Below, piece by piece: positions 35,298-45,731 of a DNA stretch of 64,000 nucleotides. The number at the start of each line of letters is the position of its first letter. Position 1 is the stretch's first letter. The translations under genes and the position numbers were made by a program. Where the stretch lies: positions 124,001-188,000 of the forward strand of contig NZ_UWFA01000131.1 in the NCBI RefSeq assembly GCF_900601905.1, written 5' to 3'. The notes under the pieces are model-generated. The model was not told where the DNA came from. It ran no database searches and saw only the letters and a program-made list of their open reading frames with translations. This stretch comes from Pseudomonas viridiflava (GTDB lineage Bacteria; Pseudomonadota; Gammaproteobacteria; Pseudomonadales; Pseudomonadaceae).

Positions 35298-35405
35298 TGT
35301 GGGAGCGACCGGGGTGGCGCTCCACCTTGCTCGCGAAGAGGCCGCCAAATCCGAAAAATCTCCAGAAGCGGGACCGCCGCCTTCGCGAGCAAGCTCGCTC
35401 CCACA
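35298..35405. repeat. REP pair with a modified left arm
   Basis: The right arm (CTTCGCGAGCAAGCTCGCTC) is standard. The left arm reads TGTGGGAGCGACCGGGGTGG and only then TTGCTCGCGAAG, so about 19 extra bases split the palindrome. The extra bases make a secondary GGAGCG/CGCTCC hairpin. Confidence 0.78.
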
Positions 35406-35528
35406 AAAAATTACATCCGGATTGAGATAGTGGGTTAACCCACCCGACACCCGCCCTTACAAAGCCGTTTCCTGCACGGTTTGAGACACTCCGCTATGAT
35501 GCGCGGACTTTCGAGAGACGAGACCGCC

Positions 35529-37316
35529 ATGCGCCGTTTGTTATGCCTGCTGCTGTTGATCCTTGCCCTGCCCGCCTCTGGCGCCGGCCTGCTGGACAGC
35601 CGACCCAGCTCGACGCTGGGTGGCGCGGCGCTGGATAACAGCAAGGATTTCCTGCCCGTTCGCCAGGCTTTCCAGCTCAATCTTATCGACACCACCCCTG
35701 AATCCATCAAGCTGCGCTTCGTTGCCACCGAGGGCTATTACCTGTATCGCCACCGCTTTGCGTTCCGCACCGAGCCTGCCGACATTGGCCTTGGAGCAGC
35801 GCAATTGCCGGACGGCGAAAAGAAGCACGACGAGTATTTTGGCGACGTCGAGGTCTACCACGGCATTCTTGACATCGATCTACCCCGTAAACCCGGCGAC
35901 AATCGGCCTTTCACCCTGGTGGTGACCTATCAAGGCTGCGCCGACAAAGGCCTGTGTTACCCACCTGAAACCGAACGCCTGAGCATTGGCGATACCGGCG
36001 CTGCTTCTGCCGCGGCCATAGCGCCCGGTGCCACCAGCAGCGGTTGGAGCTGGAAAGAACTGGCACTGTTCTTCCTCGCCGGTATCGGTTTGACCTTCAC
36101 GCCGTGCGTGCTGCCCATGCTGCCGATCCTTTCGGGTGTGGTGTTGCGCGGGCAAGTCGGCGGGTTGCGCGGTTTCAGCCTTTCCCTGGCCTATGTATTG
36201 CCTATGGCAATCAGCTTCGCGGCGCTGGGCGCGTTGATGGGCATGTTCGGCGCGGGCCTCAACCTGCAGGCGCGCCTGCAGTCTGCCTGGGTGCTGGTGC
36301 CGTTTTCCCTGTTCTTCGTGATTTTCGCCATCGCCATGTTTGGCGCCTTCGAGCTGCGTTTACCGCAGGCTATCAGCACCCGCCTGGACCGCATTGCAGG
36401 CAAGACCGAAGGCGGCTCACTGTGGGGTGCGGCCGTGCTGGGTGTGGTGTCCAGTCTGCTGGTTTCACCTTGTGTTTCCGCGCCGCTGGCGGGTGCGCTT
36501 CTTTATATAAGCGCCAGCGGCGATGCGCTGGGCGGCGCGCTGAAACTCTTCGCGCTGGGTCTGGGCATGGGCGCGCCGCTGCTGCTGGTCGCAACCGGCG
36601 GCGCGACCTGGCTGCCGAAAAGTGGCCCGTGGCTGGTCACTGTCAAGAATGCCATCGGCGTGTTGCTGCTGGGCCTGGCAATCGCCTTGCTCAGCCGGGT
36701 GCTGCCTGGACAGATCACCCTGCTGCTGACCGGGCTGCTGGCTGCCGGGGTCGCGCTGTTCCTCGGCACTCTGGAGTTGACTGCGAAAAATACCCGGCAA
36801 CGACTGGCTCAACTGCTGGGTCTGTTTTTACTGGTCTATGCTCTGGCCTGCTGGATCGGCGCCTGGAGCGGTCAGACCGATCCAACCCGGCCCCTGGGTC
36901 GTGCTCAATCGGCCTTGAGCAGCAATGCAGGCACAGCGAGCAACGCTTCTGACTGGCAGACGATCAGCACCGCTGCCGAACTGGAGCGGGTATTGAGCGA
37001 GGCGAAGAATGCAGGCCAGCCACTGTTGCTCGACTGGTACGCCGACTGGTGCATCAGCTGCAAGGTGATCGAGCATGAAGTGCTGCCCGATCCAGCCGTG
37101 ATCGCTCAGTTGCAGGGCTATCGGCTGATCCGCTTCGACATGACTGAGAGCAACGCCGAGCAACGCGCATTACTGGACCGCTACAAGTTGTTTGGCCCAC
37201 CTGCGTTGCTGATTTTCGGCAAAAACGGCGTGGAACGTGCCGATGTGCGGATCGTCGGCGAAATCGACGCTGACGGCCTGATAGAGCGGTTGATTAGAGC
37301 AAATGACCCAATCTAG
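35529..37316 (+). CDS. dsbD: Thiol:disulfide interchange protein DsbD
   Basis: Membrane reductant transporter (595 residues) that carries electrons from cytoplasmic thioredoxin to periplasmic thiol proteins such as DsbC and cytochrome maturation factors. All three parts are visible. After a signal peptide (LLCLLLLILALPASGAGL), the N-terminal alpha domain has the CADKGLC cysteine pair. The eight-helix beta domain has its two cysteines in FTPCVLPMLPILSG and SPCVSAPLAGALLY. The C-terminal thioredoxin-like domain has the CxxC in WYADWCISCKVIEHEV. The ATG at 35529 is preceded by GAGACGAG and gives the correct signal peptide. It corresponds to PA4845 (dipZ) by position before aroQ. Confidence 0.95.
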   Translation: MRRLLCLLLLILALPASGAGLLDSRPSSTLGGAALDNSKDFLPVRQAFQLNLIDTTPESIKLRFVATEGYYLYRHRFAFRTEPADIGLGAAQLPDGEKKHDEYFGDVEVYHGILDIDLPRKPGDNRPFTLVVTYQGCADKGLCYPPETERLSIGDTGAASAAAIAPGATSSGWSWKELALFFLAGIGLTFTPCVLPMLPILSGVVLRGQVGGLRGFSLSLAYVLPMAISFAALGALMGMFGAGLNLQARLQSAWVLVPFSLFFVIFAIAMFGAFELRLPQAISTRLDRIAGKTEGGSLWGAAVLGVVSSLLVSPCVSAPLAGALLYISASGDALGGALKLFALGLGMGAPLLLVATGGATWLPKSGPWLVTVKNAIGVLLLGLAIALLSRVLPGQITLLLTGLLAAGVALFLGTLELTAKNTRQRLAQLLGLFLLVYALACWIGAWSGQTDPTRPLGRAQSALSSNAGTASNASDWQTISTAAELERVLSEAKNAGQPLLLDWYADWCISCKVIEHEVLPDPAVIAQLQGYRLIRFDMTESNAEQRALLDRYKLFGPPALLIFGKNGVERADVRIVGEIDADGLIERLIRANDPI

Positions 37317-37445
37317 CGATTGAGTCACAAACTTTTGGCGAACTTCGGTAATCGTGCGACCTATTGCAGTTAACTGGACAGTACACGGATGTTTGCGGCA
37401 TAGTCGCCGGGCTTTGATGCTCGTAACCCTGACAAGGATCATCCG

Positions 37446-37898
37446 ATGGCGACTTTTCTGGTACTGCACGGCCCCAATCTGAACCTGCTCGGAACTCGCG
37501 AGCCCGGGATCTACGGCGCGGTTACCCTGGCCCAGATCAATCAGAATCTGGAACAGCAGGCTCGCGACGCTGGCCACCATCTGATGTATCTGCAAAGCAA
37601 CGCCGAGTATGAATTGATCGATCGGATCCACGCTGCACGCGATGAAGGCGTGGATTTCATCGTGATCAATCCGGCGGCTTTTACGCACACCAGCGTGGCA
37701 ATACGTGACGCGCTGATGGGTGTGAGCATCCCATTCATCGAAGTGCATCTTTCAAACGTGCACAAACGCGAAGCTTTCCGCCATCACTCCTATTTTTCCG
37801 ATGTTGCTGTAGGAGTGATCTGCGGCCTTGGCGCCAGCGGTTACCGACTGGCCCTGGAGGCCGCCATGGAACAAGTGGCCAACCGTTCGAAGCCATGA
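37446..37898 (+). CDS. aroQ: 3-dehydroquinate dehydratase, type II
   Basis: Shikimate pathway enzyme that dehydrates 3-dehydroquinate; type II enzymes are dodecamers. The 150-residue sequence has [17 protein letters not shown] with the Arg and Tyr of the active-site lid, [16 protein letters not shown] with the Asn and Thr/Ser substrate contacts, and [21 protein letters not shown] with the catalytic-face His, each as in the family. Full length. It sits just upstream of accB, the same order as PA4846-PA4848. Confidence 0.97.
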   Translation: MATFLVLHGPNLNLLGTREPGIYGAVTLAQINQNLEQQARDAGHHLMYLQSNAEYELIDRIHAARDEGVDFIVINPAAFTHTSVAIRDALMGVSIPFIEVHLSNVHKREAFRHHSYFSDVAVGVICGLGASGYRLALEAAMEQVANRSKP

Positions 37899-37979
37899 CT
37901 GCGCAACCACAGGCTGCGCTGCACGGCTCGAACCGCTAACACCTTTTACCCCTGACCGACCCTTGGGAGTTGATGATTA

Positions 37980-38435
37980 ATGGATATCCGTAAAGTCAAG
38001 AAACTGATCGAACTGCTGGAAGAGTCTGGCATCGACGAACTGGAAATCCGTGAAGGCGAAGAGTCCGTACGGATCAGCCGTCACAGCAAGACTCCAGCAC
38101 AACCGTATTACGCTCCGGCCCCCATGGCAGCTCCAGTTGCCGCGCCAGCAGCCGCTCCGGTTGCAGTCGTTGCAGAAGCACCGGCAGCACCGAAACTCAA
38201 CGGCACCGTGGTCAAGTCGCCAATGGTCGGTACCTTCTACCGCACCCCGGCGCCTACTTCGCCAGCATTCGTCGAAGTCGGCCAGACCGTGAAGAAAGGC
38301 GACACTATCTGCATCGTTGAAGCGATGAAAATGATGAACCACATCGAAGCTGAAGTCAGCGGCGTGATCGAGTCCATCCTGGTAGAAAACGGTCAGCCGG
38401 TTGAGTATGACCAGCCGCTGTTCACCATCGTTTGA
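37980..38435 (+). CDS. accB: Biotin carboxyl carrier protein of acetyl-CoA carboxylase
   Basis: Carries the biotin that shuttles CO2 within acetyl-CoA carboxylase, the first step of fatty-acid synthesis. The 151 residues begin with a helical N-terminus ([20 protein letters not shown]), followed by an Ala/Pro linker near residues 45-75 and a biotinyl domain with the attachment lysine in [15 protein letters not shown]. The start ATG at 37980 follows GGGAG. accC begins 17 bases after the stop, so the two genes form an operon. Confidence 0.98.
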   Translation: MDIRKVKKLIELLEESGIDELEIREGEESVRISRHSKTPAQPYYAPAPMAAPVAAPAAAPVAVVAEAPAAPKLNGTVVKSPMVGTFYRTPAPTSPAFVEVGQTVKKGDTICIVEAMKMMNHIEAEVSGVIESILVENGQPVEYDQPLFTIV

Positions 38436-38452
38436 ACCGGGGAGAGCCTGCG

Positions 38453-39796
38453 ATGTTGGAAAAAGTCCTGATCGCCAACCGCGGCGAAATCGCCTTGCGC
38501 ATCTTGCGTGCCTGTAAAGAACTGGGCATCAAGACCGTCGCGGTCCATTCCACGGCAGACCGTGAGCTGATGCACCTGGGCCTGGCGGACGAAACCGTCT
38601 GCATCGGCCCGGCACCGGCCAACCTGTCGTACCTGAACATCCCGGCCATCATTTCGGCTGCGGAACTGACCGGCGCCACGGCGATTCACCCGGGCTACGG
38701 CTTCCTGGCGGAAAACGCCGACTTTGCCGAACAGGTCGAGAAATCCGGCTTCGCCTTTATCGGCCCGAGAGCTGAAACCATCCGCCTGATGGGCGACAAG
38801 GTTTCCGCCAAGGACGCCATGAAGCGCGCCAACGTGCCAACGGTTCCAGGTTCCGACGGCCCACTGCCGGAAGACGAAGAAACCGCATTGCGCATCGGCC
38901 GTGAAGTCGGCTACCCGGTGATCATCAAGGCCGCCGGTGGCGGTGGTGGTCGCGGCATGCGGGTGGTGCACAAGGAAGAAGACCTGATCGAAGCCGCCAA
39001 GCAGACCCGCGCCGAAGCGGCTGCCTGGTTCAGCAACCCGATGGTCTACCTGGAAAAATACCTGACAAACCCACGTCACGTGGAAGTCCAGGTGATTTCC
39101 GACGGTCAGGGCCAGGCGATTCACCTGGGCGACCGCGATTGCTCGCTGCAGCGCCGTCACCAGAAAGTCCTGGAAGAAGCGCCGGCACCGTTCATCGACG
39201 AACAGGCCCGCAAGGACGTGTTCGCCGCCTGCGTCAAGGCGTGTGTGGACATCGGCTACCGTGGCGCGGGTACTTTCGAGTTCCTGTACGAGAACGGCCG
39301 TTTCTACTTCATCGAGATGAACACTCGTGTTCAGGTCGAGCACCCGGTTTCGGAAATGGTCACCGGTATCGACATAGTCAAGGAGATGCTCAGCATCGCC
39401 GCTGGCAACAAACTGTCGTTTACCCAGGATGACGTGGTCATTCACGGGCACTCGCTGGAATGCCGGATCAACGCCGAAGATCCGAAAACCTTTGTTCCGA
39501 GCCCAGGCCTGGTCAAGCACTTCCACGCGCCAGGCGGCAATGGCGTGCGGGTCGACTCGCACCTGTACAGCGGCTACAAGGTTCCGTCCAACTACGACTC
39601 GCTGATCGGCAAGCTGATCACCTGGGGCGCCACCCGCGACGAGGCCATGGCCCGCATGCGCAATGCCCTGGACGAAATCGTGGTCGACGGCATCAAGACC
39701 AACATCCCGCTGCACCGTGATCTGACCCGTGATGAAGGCTTCTGCGAAGGCGGCGTCAACATTCACTACCTGGAACACAAACTGGCTAATCAATAA
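38453..39796 (+). CDS. accC: Biotin carboxylase subunit of acetyl-CoA carboxylase
   Basis: ATP-grasp enzyme (447 residues) that carboxylates biotin on AccB. N-terminal [18 protein letters not shown], the glycine-rich ATP loop [14 protein letters not shown], the active-site block [18 protein letters not shown] and [12 protein letters not shown] at the C-terminus are all intact. The ATG at 38453 is preceded by GGGGAG; an earlier in-frame TTG is less likely. A rho-independent terminator follows at about 39817. Confidence 0.98.
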   Translation: MLEKVLIANRGEIALRILRACKELGIKTVAVHSTADRELMHLGLADETVCIGPAPANLSYLNIPAIISAAELTGATAIHPGYGFLAENADFAEQVEKSGFAFIGPRAETIRLMGDKVSAKDAMKRANVPTVPGSDGPLPEDEETALRIGREVGYPVIIKAAGGGGGRGMRVVHKEEDLIEAAKQTRAEAAAWFSNPMVYLEKYLTNPRHVEVQVISDGQGQAIHLGDRDCSLQRRHQKVLEEAPAPFIDEQARKDVFAACVKACVDIGYRGAGTFEFLYENGRFYFIEMNTRVQVEHPVSEMVTGIDIVKEMLSIAAGNKLSFTQDDVVIHGHSLECRINAEDPKTFVPSPGLVKHFHAPGGNGVRVDSHLYSGYKVPSNYDSLIGKLITWGATRDEAMARMRNALDEIVVDGIKTNIPLHRDLTRDEGFCEGGVNIHYLEHKLANQ

Positions 39797-39816
39797 GCCC
39801 GTTTGCCCCAGCACGA

Positions 39817-39848
39817 CAAAGCCGCTTTCAAAGCGGCTTTGTTGTTTG
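39817..39848 (+). terminator. Rho-independent terminator after accBC
   Basis: CAAAGCCGCTT and AAGCGGCTTTG form a GC-rich stem with a three-base loop, followed by a T-rich run TTGTTT. It lies 20 bases after the accC stop. Confidence 0.85.
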
Positions 39849-39924
39849 TGGCGCAGCACAGTAAACTTGCCGGTTTTAAGCTGCACGCAATTGCAGACCA
39901 TTTTTCACACGAAGGTAACCCGCC

Positions 39925-40803
39925 ATGCCCTGGCTGCAAGTCCGTCTCGCCATCAGTCCAGAACAAGCCGAAACCTACGAAGACGCCCTTCTCGAAGTCG
40001 GCGCCGTATCGGTCACGTTCATGGACGCTGAAGATCAGCCGATCTTCGAGCCGGAACTGAACACCACACCACTGTGGTCGCACACCCATCTGCTGGCCCT
40101 TTTCGAAGCCGACACCGACGCCGATCAGGTCCTGGCGCACCTGCGCCTGCTGACCGATGCAGAACTGCCCGAGCACATGAGCGAAGTTATCGAAGATCAG
40201 GACTGGGAGCGCAGCTGGATGGATAACTTCCATCCCATGCGTTTCGGTCAACGCCTGTGGATCGTGCCGAGCTGGCATGCCGCACCGGAGCCCGGGGCAG
40301 TCAATCTGCTGCTTGATCCGGGCCTGGCTTTTGGCACCGGTACCCACCCCACCACCGCCTTGTGCCTGGAATGGCTCGATGGTCAGGACCTCAAAGACTG
40401 CAACCTGCTGGATTTTGGCTGCGGCTCGGGCATCCTTGCCATCGCCGCCCTGTTGCTGGGCGCGAAACAGGCAGTCGGCACCGACATCGACGTACAGGCA
40501 TTGGAAGCCTCGCGTGACAATGCCGGGCGCAACAACATCGCCCCGGAGCTTTTCGAACTGTATCTACCGCAAGACATGCCGCAGCAACAGGCCGATGTAC
40601 TGGTGGCCAATATTCTTGCCGGACCACTGGTCTCGCTGGCACCGCAGTTGGCAACCCTGGTCAAACCCGGTGGTCGCCTGGCACTGTCCGGCATTCTCGC
40701 CGAACAGGGCGAAGAGGTTGCCGCAGCCTACGCTGATACTTTTGACCTCGATCCGATCGCCAACCGTGATGGTTGGGTTCGCATCACCGGCCGTCGCCGT
40801 TAA
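39925..40803 (+). CDS. prmA: Ribosomal protein L11 methyltransferase
   Basis: SAM-dependent enzyme that trimethylates ribosomal protein L11. The 292 residues have an N-terminal substrate-recognition domain (residues 1-100), a linker ([20 protein letters not shown]) and a Rossmann methyltransferase domain with [21 protein letters not shown], the SAM motif [20 protein letters not shown] and the NPPx-like ANILAGPL. This is the normal architecture and length. The next gene starts 24 bases downstream. Confidence 0.97.
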   Translation: MPWLQVRLAISPEQAETYEDALLEVGAVSVTFMDAEDQPIFEPELNTTPLWSHTHLLALFEADTDADQVLAHLRLLTDAELPEHMSEVIEDQDWERSWMDNFHPMRFGQRLWIVPSWHAAPEPGAVNLLLDPGLAFGTGTHPTTALCLEWLDGQDLKDCNLLDFGCGSGILAIAALLLGAKQAVGTDIDVQALEASRDNAGRNNIAPELFELYLPQDMPQQQADVLVANILAGPLVSLAPQLATLVKPGGRLALSGILAEQGEEVAAAYADTFDLDPIANRDGWVRITGRRR

Positions 40804-40827
40804 TCGCCGCCTCAACCGGATAGCCGC

Positions 40828-42234
40828 ATGACCGACAGTTTTGTCACTCAGTGCCCGCACTGCCAGACCAGTTTCCGTGTCAGCCACGCTCAATTGAGCG
40901 TGGCCCGTGGCGTGGTGCGTTGCGGGGCCTGCCTGCAAGTGTTCAATGCGGCCAGACAACTGCTGGAACAGCGCAGCAATCAGGCCGTGGCGCAACAGTC
41001 TCCCGAGCTCGTGGCGGTGCAGACTGCTCCGCTGCCGGAGGTCATGCAGGCAAAGCCCGCCGTGCCGGTCGTGCACGTCGAGCCTGAGCCAGAAGCGGAT
41101 TTGCCGCAGCCCGAACCCCTGCCCGCCGAACCGTTCCATGCCCCCGAATCCTGGCGAGCCAATGCCCTGGATCTGGACAGCATGGACCTGGACGAAGAGC
41201 TGGCGCGGCTCGAACAACGTGAAATCCAGCTGCCGGAAACCTTCGGCAGGGACAATACCCGCGATACCTCTCAAGATAATCACCCCTCCTTCACCGCTCA
41301 GCGCGACAGCCCGCAGACCGAGAGCGAGGAATGGATTGCCAGCGTCCACAATGACGACGTCAATCAGCTTGCCGAGGTGAACGCCGAAGTCATCCCGGAC
41401 CCGGACCTGACCGAGCGCGAAACCCGGGAGGACGAGCGAGCAGGTCGAACCGAGCCGTCATTCTCTTCCAGCATCACCGACATCGAAGACGATGAGCCCA
41501 TGGCTCCGGTGCAAAGTCAGCGCAAGGCACCGGGCAATGAACTGCACAGGGGCTCACACAAAGAACCAGCCGGGCGCTTCTCTGCCGTCGATGATCACGA
41601 CGATCTGGATGACCTCCAGGACGATGATCTCCACGAACCGGATCAGCAGCCGCGCTCGAAACGCAGCCGCGCAGAACCCGGCATTCGTGATCAGGCCCTG
41701 CTGGACTTGACCGACGACCCGCTGCAACTGGAATGGCAACGCCCCAAATCGCACTGGGGTCGCAAACTGGCCTGGAGCCTGCTGACGGTGCTGGCCTTGG
41801 CTGGCCTGGCCGGACAATACGTCTGGTATCACTTCGACGAGCTGGCGCGCCAGGATCAGTACCGCCCGTGGTTTCAGATGATCTGCCCACAGGTCGGCTG
41901 CAAAGTACCCACCAAGGTGGACATCGGCCTGCTCAAGAGCAGCAATCTGGTGGTCAGGAGCCATCCGGAATTCAAAGGTGCTCTGGTAGTGGATGCAATC
42001 ATCTACAACCGGGCTTCCTTCTCCCAGCCGTTCCCGCTGCTGGAATTGCGTTTCGCCGATACCAGCGGCCAACTCATCGCCAGCCGGCGTTTCAAGCCCG
42101 GCGAGTACCTCAGTGGCGAGATCGCAGGCAAGGAAGAGATGCCGCCCCAGACGCCGATTCATATCGCTCTGGACATTCTTGACCCAGGCGCCAAGGCCGT
42201 GAATTACAGCCTGAGTTTTCGCTCTCCCGAATAA
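40828..42234 (+). CDS. Zinc-ribbon/DUF3426 single-pass membrane protein
   Basis: A 468-residue protein with an N-terminal MJ0042-type zinc ribbon (CPHCQTSFRVSHAQL, then RGVVRCGACLQVFNAA; two CxxC pairs). A long acidic, probably disordered middle (residues about 70-300) contains many Asp and Glu, including DDLDDLQDDDLHEPDQQ. One membrane helix lies near residues 315-332 (LLTVLALAGLAGQYVWY). The C-terminal DUF3426 domain contains CPQVGCKVP and LASRRFKPGEYL-like strands. Its role is unknown. Homologues lie next to prmA in other pseudomonads. Confidence 0.85.
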   Translation: MTDSFVTQCPHCQTSFRVSHAQLSVARGVVRCGACLQVFNAARQLLEQRSNQAVAQQSPELVAVQTAPLPEVMQAKPAVPVVHVEPEPEADLPQPEPLPAEPFHAPESWRANALDLDSMDLDEELARLEQREIQLPETFGRDNTRDTSQDNHPSFTAQRDSPQTESEEWIASVHNDDVNQLAEVNAEVIPDPDLTERETREDERAGRTEPSFSSSITDIEDDEPMAPVQSQRKAPGNELHRGSHKEPAGRFSAVDDHDDLDDLQDDDLHEPDQQPRSKRSRAEPGIRDQALLDLTDDPLQLEWQRPKSHWGRKLAWSLLTVLALAGLAGQYVWYHFDELARQDQYRPWFQMICPQVGCKVPTKVDIGLLKSSNLVVRSHPEFKGALVVDAIIYNRASFSQPFPLLELRFADTSGQLIASRRFKPGEYLSGEIAGKEEMPPQTPIHIALDILDPGAKAVNYSLSFRSPE

Positions 42235-42383
42235 GCACCGAACTGGCCCGCCCGGCGGAAAAACGCCATTGATCGGGACGCCTGATCCCGAGCCGGTGAC
42301 CGCCAGCGCCGCCTGCCAGCAACGCTGACCACTAAAGCACCGTTGATCCGGCAATAACTGTTCAGATTTTATCCAATTCAGCC

Positions 42384-42412
42384 TTTATCCAGTCATCGAG
42401 AGCGGGTATCAT
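42384..42412 (+). promoter_or_regulatory. Possible sigma-70 promoter of dusB-fis
   Basis: TTTATC (42384-42389) and TATCAT (42407-42412) are 17 bases apart, about 130 bases upstream of dusB. The -10 box is preceded by GGG and resembles Pseudomonas promoters, but the -35 is weak. The gap 42235-42544 otherwise holds short GC-rich inverted stretches and no gene that I can support. Confidence 0.3.
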
Positions 42413-42544
42413 GCCAACCCTTTTTCTCACTCTGGATTCGGTCTGAAAGGCGCGCAAGCACTGTCAGATCGGGCCTGAGCGGATCGTGTAGGAAACGCAC
42501 TACACACGGCCCGCCATGATTCGGCCCCAACAACAGGCACACCT

Positions 42545-43558
42545 ATGTCGGCGGTACGCATCGGTCCGTATACATTGCAGAACGGCTTGATTCTCGCTCC
42601 CATGGCGGGCGTCACCGACCAGCCCTTTCGCCAGCTCTGCCGCCAACTCGGCGCAGGCCTGGTGGTTTCGGAGATGGTCACCAGTGACATGAGCCTGTGG
42701 AACAGCCGCAAATCGCGTCTGCGCATGATCCACGAAGGTGATCCCGAGCCTCGCTCGGTACAGATCGCCGGTGGTGATCCGCAAATGCTTGCCGATGCAG
42801 CGCGCGCCAACGTCGAACTGGGTGCGCAGATCATCGACATCAACATGGGCTGCCCGGCCAAGAAAGTCTGTAACAAGGCCGCGGGCTCGGCACTACTGAA
42901 AGACGAACAACTGGTGAGCGAGATCCTGCAGGCTGTGGTGGCTGCGGTTGATGTGCCGGTCACCCTGAAAATTCGCACGGGCTGGGACCGGGCGAACAAA
43001 AACGGCCTGACCGTGGCGAAAATCGCCGAACAGTCCGGAATTCAGGCGCTTGCCGTACATGGCCGCACCCGCGCTGATCTGTACACCGGTGAAGCTGAAT
43101 ACGACACCATCGCCGAGATCAAACAGGCCGTGTCGATTCCGGTGTTTGCCAACGGCGATATTGATTCACCCCAAAAAGCCCGGTATGTGCTGCAAGCCAC
43201 CGGTGCCGACGGGCTGTTGATTGGTCGGGCCGCTCAAGGGCGCCCGTGGATTTTTCGCGAAATAGAACACTTCCTGCGCACCGGTGAAACACTGCCAGCG
43301 CTGCAGATGAGTGAAGTGGAACGCATTCTGCTAGAGCATCTGGCAGCGCTCCACGTTTTCTACGGCGATGTGCTGGGCGTGCGAATTGCACGCAAGCATG
43401 TTGGCTGGTATCTCGCAACCTTGCCGGGCGCCAGGGAGTTCCGCGCCCACTTCAATCGTTTGCAAGATACAGAAGCACAATGCGCCAACGTTCGCGAGTT
43501 CTTCAGCGAACGCGACAAAAGCCCGGAAACAGGGCAAGAAAAAGAGGTGGCCGCATGA
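42545..43558 (+). CDS. dusB: tRNA-dihydrouridine synthase B
   Basis: FMN-dependent enzyme that reduces uridine in the tRNA D-loop; 337 residues. Motifs: [21 protein letters not shown] at the N-terminus, [21 protein letters not shown] with the catalytic Cys in [27 protein letters not shown] and [18 protein letters not shown] at the FMN phosphate site. It overlaps fis by four bases (ATGA), an arrangement typical of gamma-proteobacteria, so it is the leader gene of the fis operon. Confidence 0.97.
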   Translation: MSAVRIGPYTLQNGLILAPMAGVTDQPFRQLCRQLGAGLVVSEMVTSDMSLWNSRKSRLRMIHEGDPEPRSVQIAGGDPQMLADAARANVELGAQIIDINMGCPAKKVCNKAAGSALLKDEQLVSEILQAVVAAVDVPVTLKIRTGWDRANKNGLTVAKIAEQSGIQALAVHGRTRADLYTGEAEYDTIAEIKQAVSIPVFANGDIDSPQKARYVLQATGADGLLIGRAAQGRPWIFREIEHFLRTGETLPALQMSEVERILLEHLAALHVFYGDVLGVRIARKHVGWYLATLPGAREFRAHFNRLQDTEAQCANVREFFSERDKSPETGQEKEVAA

Positions 43559-43875
43559 CGATGATGACTGAGACTTTAGTGAGTGGAACGACACCCGTGA
43601 GCGACAACGTCAATTTGAAACAGCACCTCAACACGCCGAGCGAGGAGGGTCAGACCCTGCGCGGTAACGTCGAGAAGGCGCTGCACAATTATTTCGCCCA
43701 CCTCGAAGGTGCTCCCGTCACTGACGTCTACAACCTGGTGTTGTCAGAAGTCGAAGCGCCACTGCTCGAATGCGTGATGAACTACGTCAAGGGTAACCAG
43801 ACGAAGGCGTCCGAGCTGCTGGGCCTAAATCGCGGCACGTTGCGCAAGAAACTCAAGCAGTACGATTTGCTTTAA
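43555..43875 (+). CDS. fis: DNA-binding nucleoid protein Fis
   Basis: Small DNA-bending protein (106 residues) that activates rRNA and other promoters and shapes the nucleoid. The C-terminal helix-turn-helix is complete: [20 protein letters not shown], preceded by dimer helices ([11 protein letters not shown]). The Pseudomonas-type N-terminal extension [11 protein letters not shown] is present. The ATG at 43555 overlaps the dusB stop, which fixes the start; additional ATGs follow two and three codons later. A strong terminator follows. Confidence 0.97.
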   Translation: MTMMTETLVSGTTPVSDNVNLKQHLNTPSEEGQTLRGNVEKALHNYFAHLEGAPVTDVYNLVLSEVEAPLLECVMNYVKGNQTKASELLGLNRGTLRKKLKQYDLL

Positions 43876-43891
43876 GAATTCCAGAAACAGA

Positions 43892-43923
43892 AAAGGCGAC
43901 CCGCTGCTGCGGTCGCCTTTTTT
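43892..43923 (+). terminator. Rho-independent terminator after dusB-fis
   Basis: AAAGGCGACC and GGTCGCCTTT form a 10-base stem around a nine-base loop, ending in TTTTTT. It lies about 17 bases after the fis stop. Confidence 0.92.
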
Positions 43924-43959
43924 GCTGATTGACTCCTTTTGCTTTTGATGGAAATTGAG

Positions 43960-45567
43960 ATGACCGACCAGACTACCCGCCTGCCGATCCGCCGCGCCTT
44001 GATCAGTGTTTCCGACAAGACCGGCATCCTTGAATTTGCCCGTGAACTGGAAGCCCTTGGGGTCGAAATCCTGTCCACTGGCGGCACTTTCAAGTTGCTG
44101 CAGGACAATGGCGTCGCAGCGGTAGAAGTAGCCGACTACACAGGCTTCGCCGAAATGATGGACGGCCGGGTCAAGACCCTGCACCCGAAAATCCATGGTG
44201 GAATCCTGGGTCGTCGCGGTATCGACGACGCGATCATGAGTGAGCACGGCATCAAGCCGATCGATCTGGTTGCGGTCAATCTCTACCCGTTCCAGGCGAC
44301 CGTGGCCAAGCCAGGCTGTGACCTGCCGACCGCTATCGAGAACATCGACATCGGTGGTCCGACCATGGTCCGCTCTGCGGCCAAAAACCATAAAGACGTG
44401 GCGATCGTGGTTAACGCCAGCGACTATGCCGATGTTCTGCAGAGCCTCAAGGCCGGCGGTCTGACTTACGCCCAGCGCTTCGACCTGATGCTCAAGGCCT
44501 TCGAGCACACCGCGGCATACGACGGCATGATCGCCAACTACCTGGGCGGCATCGACCAGAGCGCCGAGACCCTTTCGACTTCCGGCCGCAGCGAATTTCC
44601 GCGCACCTTCAACAGCCAGTTCGTCAAGGCTCAGGAAATGCGCTACGGCGAGAACCCGCATCAGAGCGCAGCGTTCTACGTGGAAGCCAACCCTGCCGAA
44701 GTCGGCATCGCTACCGCTACCCAGTTGCAGGGCAAGGAATTGTCCTTCAACAACGTCGCCGATACCGACGCTGCGCTGGAATGCGTGAAAAGCTTCGTCA
44801 AGCCAGCCTGCGTGATCGTCAAGCACGCCAACCCGTGCGGCGTCGCCGTGGCGCTGGATAACGAAGGCGGCATCCGTCAGGCCTACGAGCTGGCTTACGC
44901 CACTGACACGGAATCGGCTTTCGGCGGCATCATCGCCTTCAACCGCGAGCTGGACGCTGAAACGGCAAAAGCCATTGTGGAGCGCCAGTTCGTCGAAGTA
45001 ATCATCGCCCCGAGCGTCAGCGCCGAAGCGCAGGCCGTGGTTGCCACCAAAGCCAACGTACGCTTGCTGACCACCGGCCAGTGGGCCGCGGAACGTGTTG
45101 CCGCCTGGGACTACAAGCGCGTCAATGGCGGCCTGCTGGTACAGAGCCGTGACATCGCGATGATCACCTCCGCCGACTTGAAAGTCGTGACCCAGCGCGC
45201 GCCAAGCGAGCAGGAAGTGCATGATCTGATCTTCGCCTGGAAAGTCGCCAAGTACGTTAAATCCAACGCCATCGTCTATGCCAAGAATCGCCAGACCATC
45301 GGCGTCGGCGCCGGTCAGATGAGCCGCGTGAACTCCGCACGTATTGCTGCAATCAAGGCCGAGCATGCTGGCTTGCAAGTCCAGGGCGCGGTCATGGCTT
45401 CCGATGCATTCTTCCCGTTCCGCGACGGCATCGACAACGCAGCCAAGGTAGGCATCACTGCGGTGATCCAGCCAGGCGGCTCGATGCGCGACAACGAAGT
45501 GATTGCAGCGGCTGATGAAGCCGGTATTGCCATGGTGTTTACCGGGATGCGCCATTTCCGTCATTGA
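43960..45567 (+). CDS. purH: Bifunctional AICAR transformylase/IMP cyclohydrolase
   Basis: Last two steps of IMP synthesis, 535 residues. The N-terminal cyclohydrolase domain has [19 protein letters not shown] and [18 protein letters not shown]. The C-terminal AICAR transformylase domain has the KH motif in [31 protein letters not shown] and [16 protein letters not shown]. Start: ATG 43960; an ATG at 43948 is possible but would add four residues with no better ribosome site. It corresponds to PA4854, immediately after fis. Confidence 0.97.
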   Translation: MTDQTTRLPIRRALISVSDKTGILEFARELEALGVEILSTGGTFKLLQDNGVAAVEVADYTGFAEMMDGRVKTLHPKIHGGILGRRGIDDAIMSEHGIKPIDLVAVNLYPFQATVAKPGCDLPTAIENIDIGGPTMVRSAAKNHKDVAIVVNASDYADVLQSLKAGGLTYAQRFDLMLKAFEHTAAYDGMIANYLGGIDQSAETLSTSGRSEFPRTFNSQFVKAQEMRYGENPHQSAAFYVEANPAEVGIATATQLQGKELSFNNVADTDAALECVKSFVKPACVIVKHANPCGVAVALDNEGGIRQAYELAYATDTESAFGGIIAFNRELDAETAKAIVERQFVEVIIAPSVSAEAQAVVATKANVRLLTTGQWAAERVAAWDYKRVNGGLLVQSRDIAMITSADLKVVTQRAPSEQEVHDLIFAWKVAKYVKSNAIVYAKNRQTIGVGAGQMSRVNSARIAAIKAEHAGLQVQGAVMASDAFFPFRDGIDNAAKVGITAVIQPGGSMRDNEVIAAADEAGIAMVFTGMRHFRH

Positions 45568-45584
45568 TCGTTTGATAAAACACT

Positions 45585-45675
45585 GTGGGAGCGAGCTTGC
45601 TCGCGAAGAGGCCCGGACAGTCTGCGCATTATCCAGCGCCTGACATATTGCCTTCGCGAGCAAGCTCGCTCCCAC
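45585..45675. repeat. REP pair (BIME-like)
   Basis: GTGGGAGCGAGCTTGCTCGC at the left and GCGAGCAAGCTCGCTCCCAC at the right, perfect inverse arms with about 50 bases between. It lies between purH and purD and is the cleanest example in the window. It may form a cruciform or a stem in the purH-purD transcript. Confidence 0.88.
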
Positions 45676-45731
45676 GGGGACCTGGTACAGGCAAATCCCC
45701 CATACAGAATTAGCGTCATCGAGGTTTTGAA

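Noticed and set aside
38393..39901. 502-codon minus-strand open frame opposite accC.
   Set aside because: Same explanation: accC is fully conserved, and no independent start signal or domain is seen.
43825..45675. 616-codon minus-strand open frame opposite purH.
   Set aside because: Antisense to a conserved purine enzyme; composition is typical of a shadow frame and its end runs into a REP.
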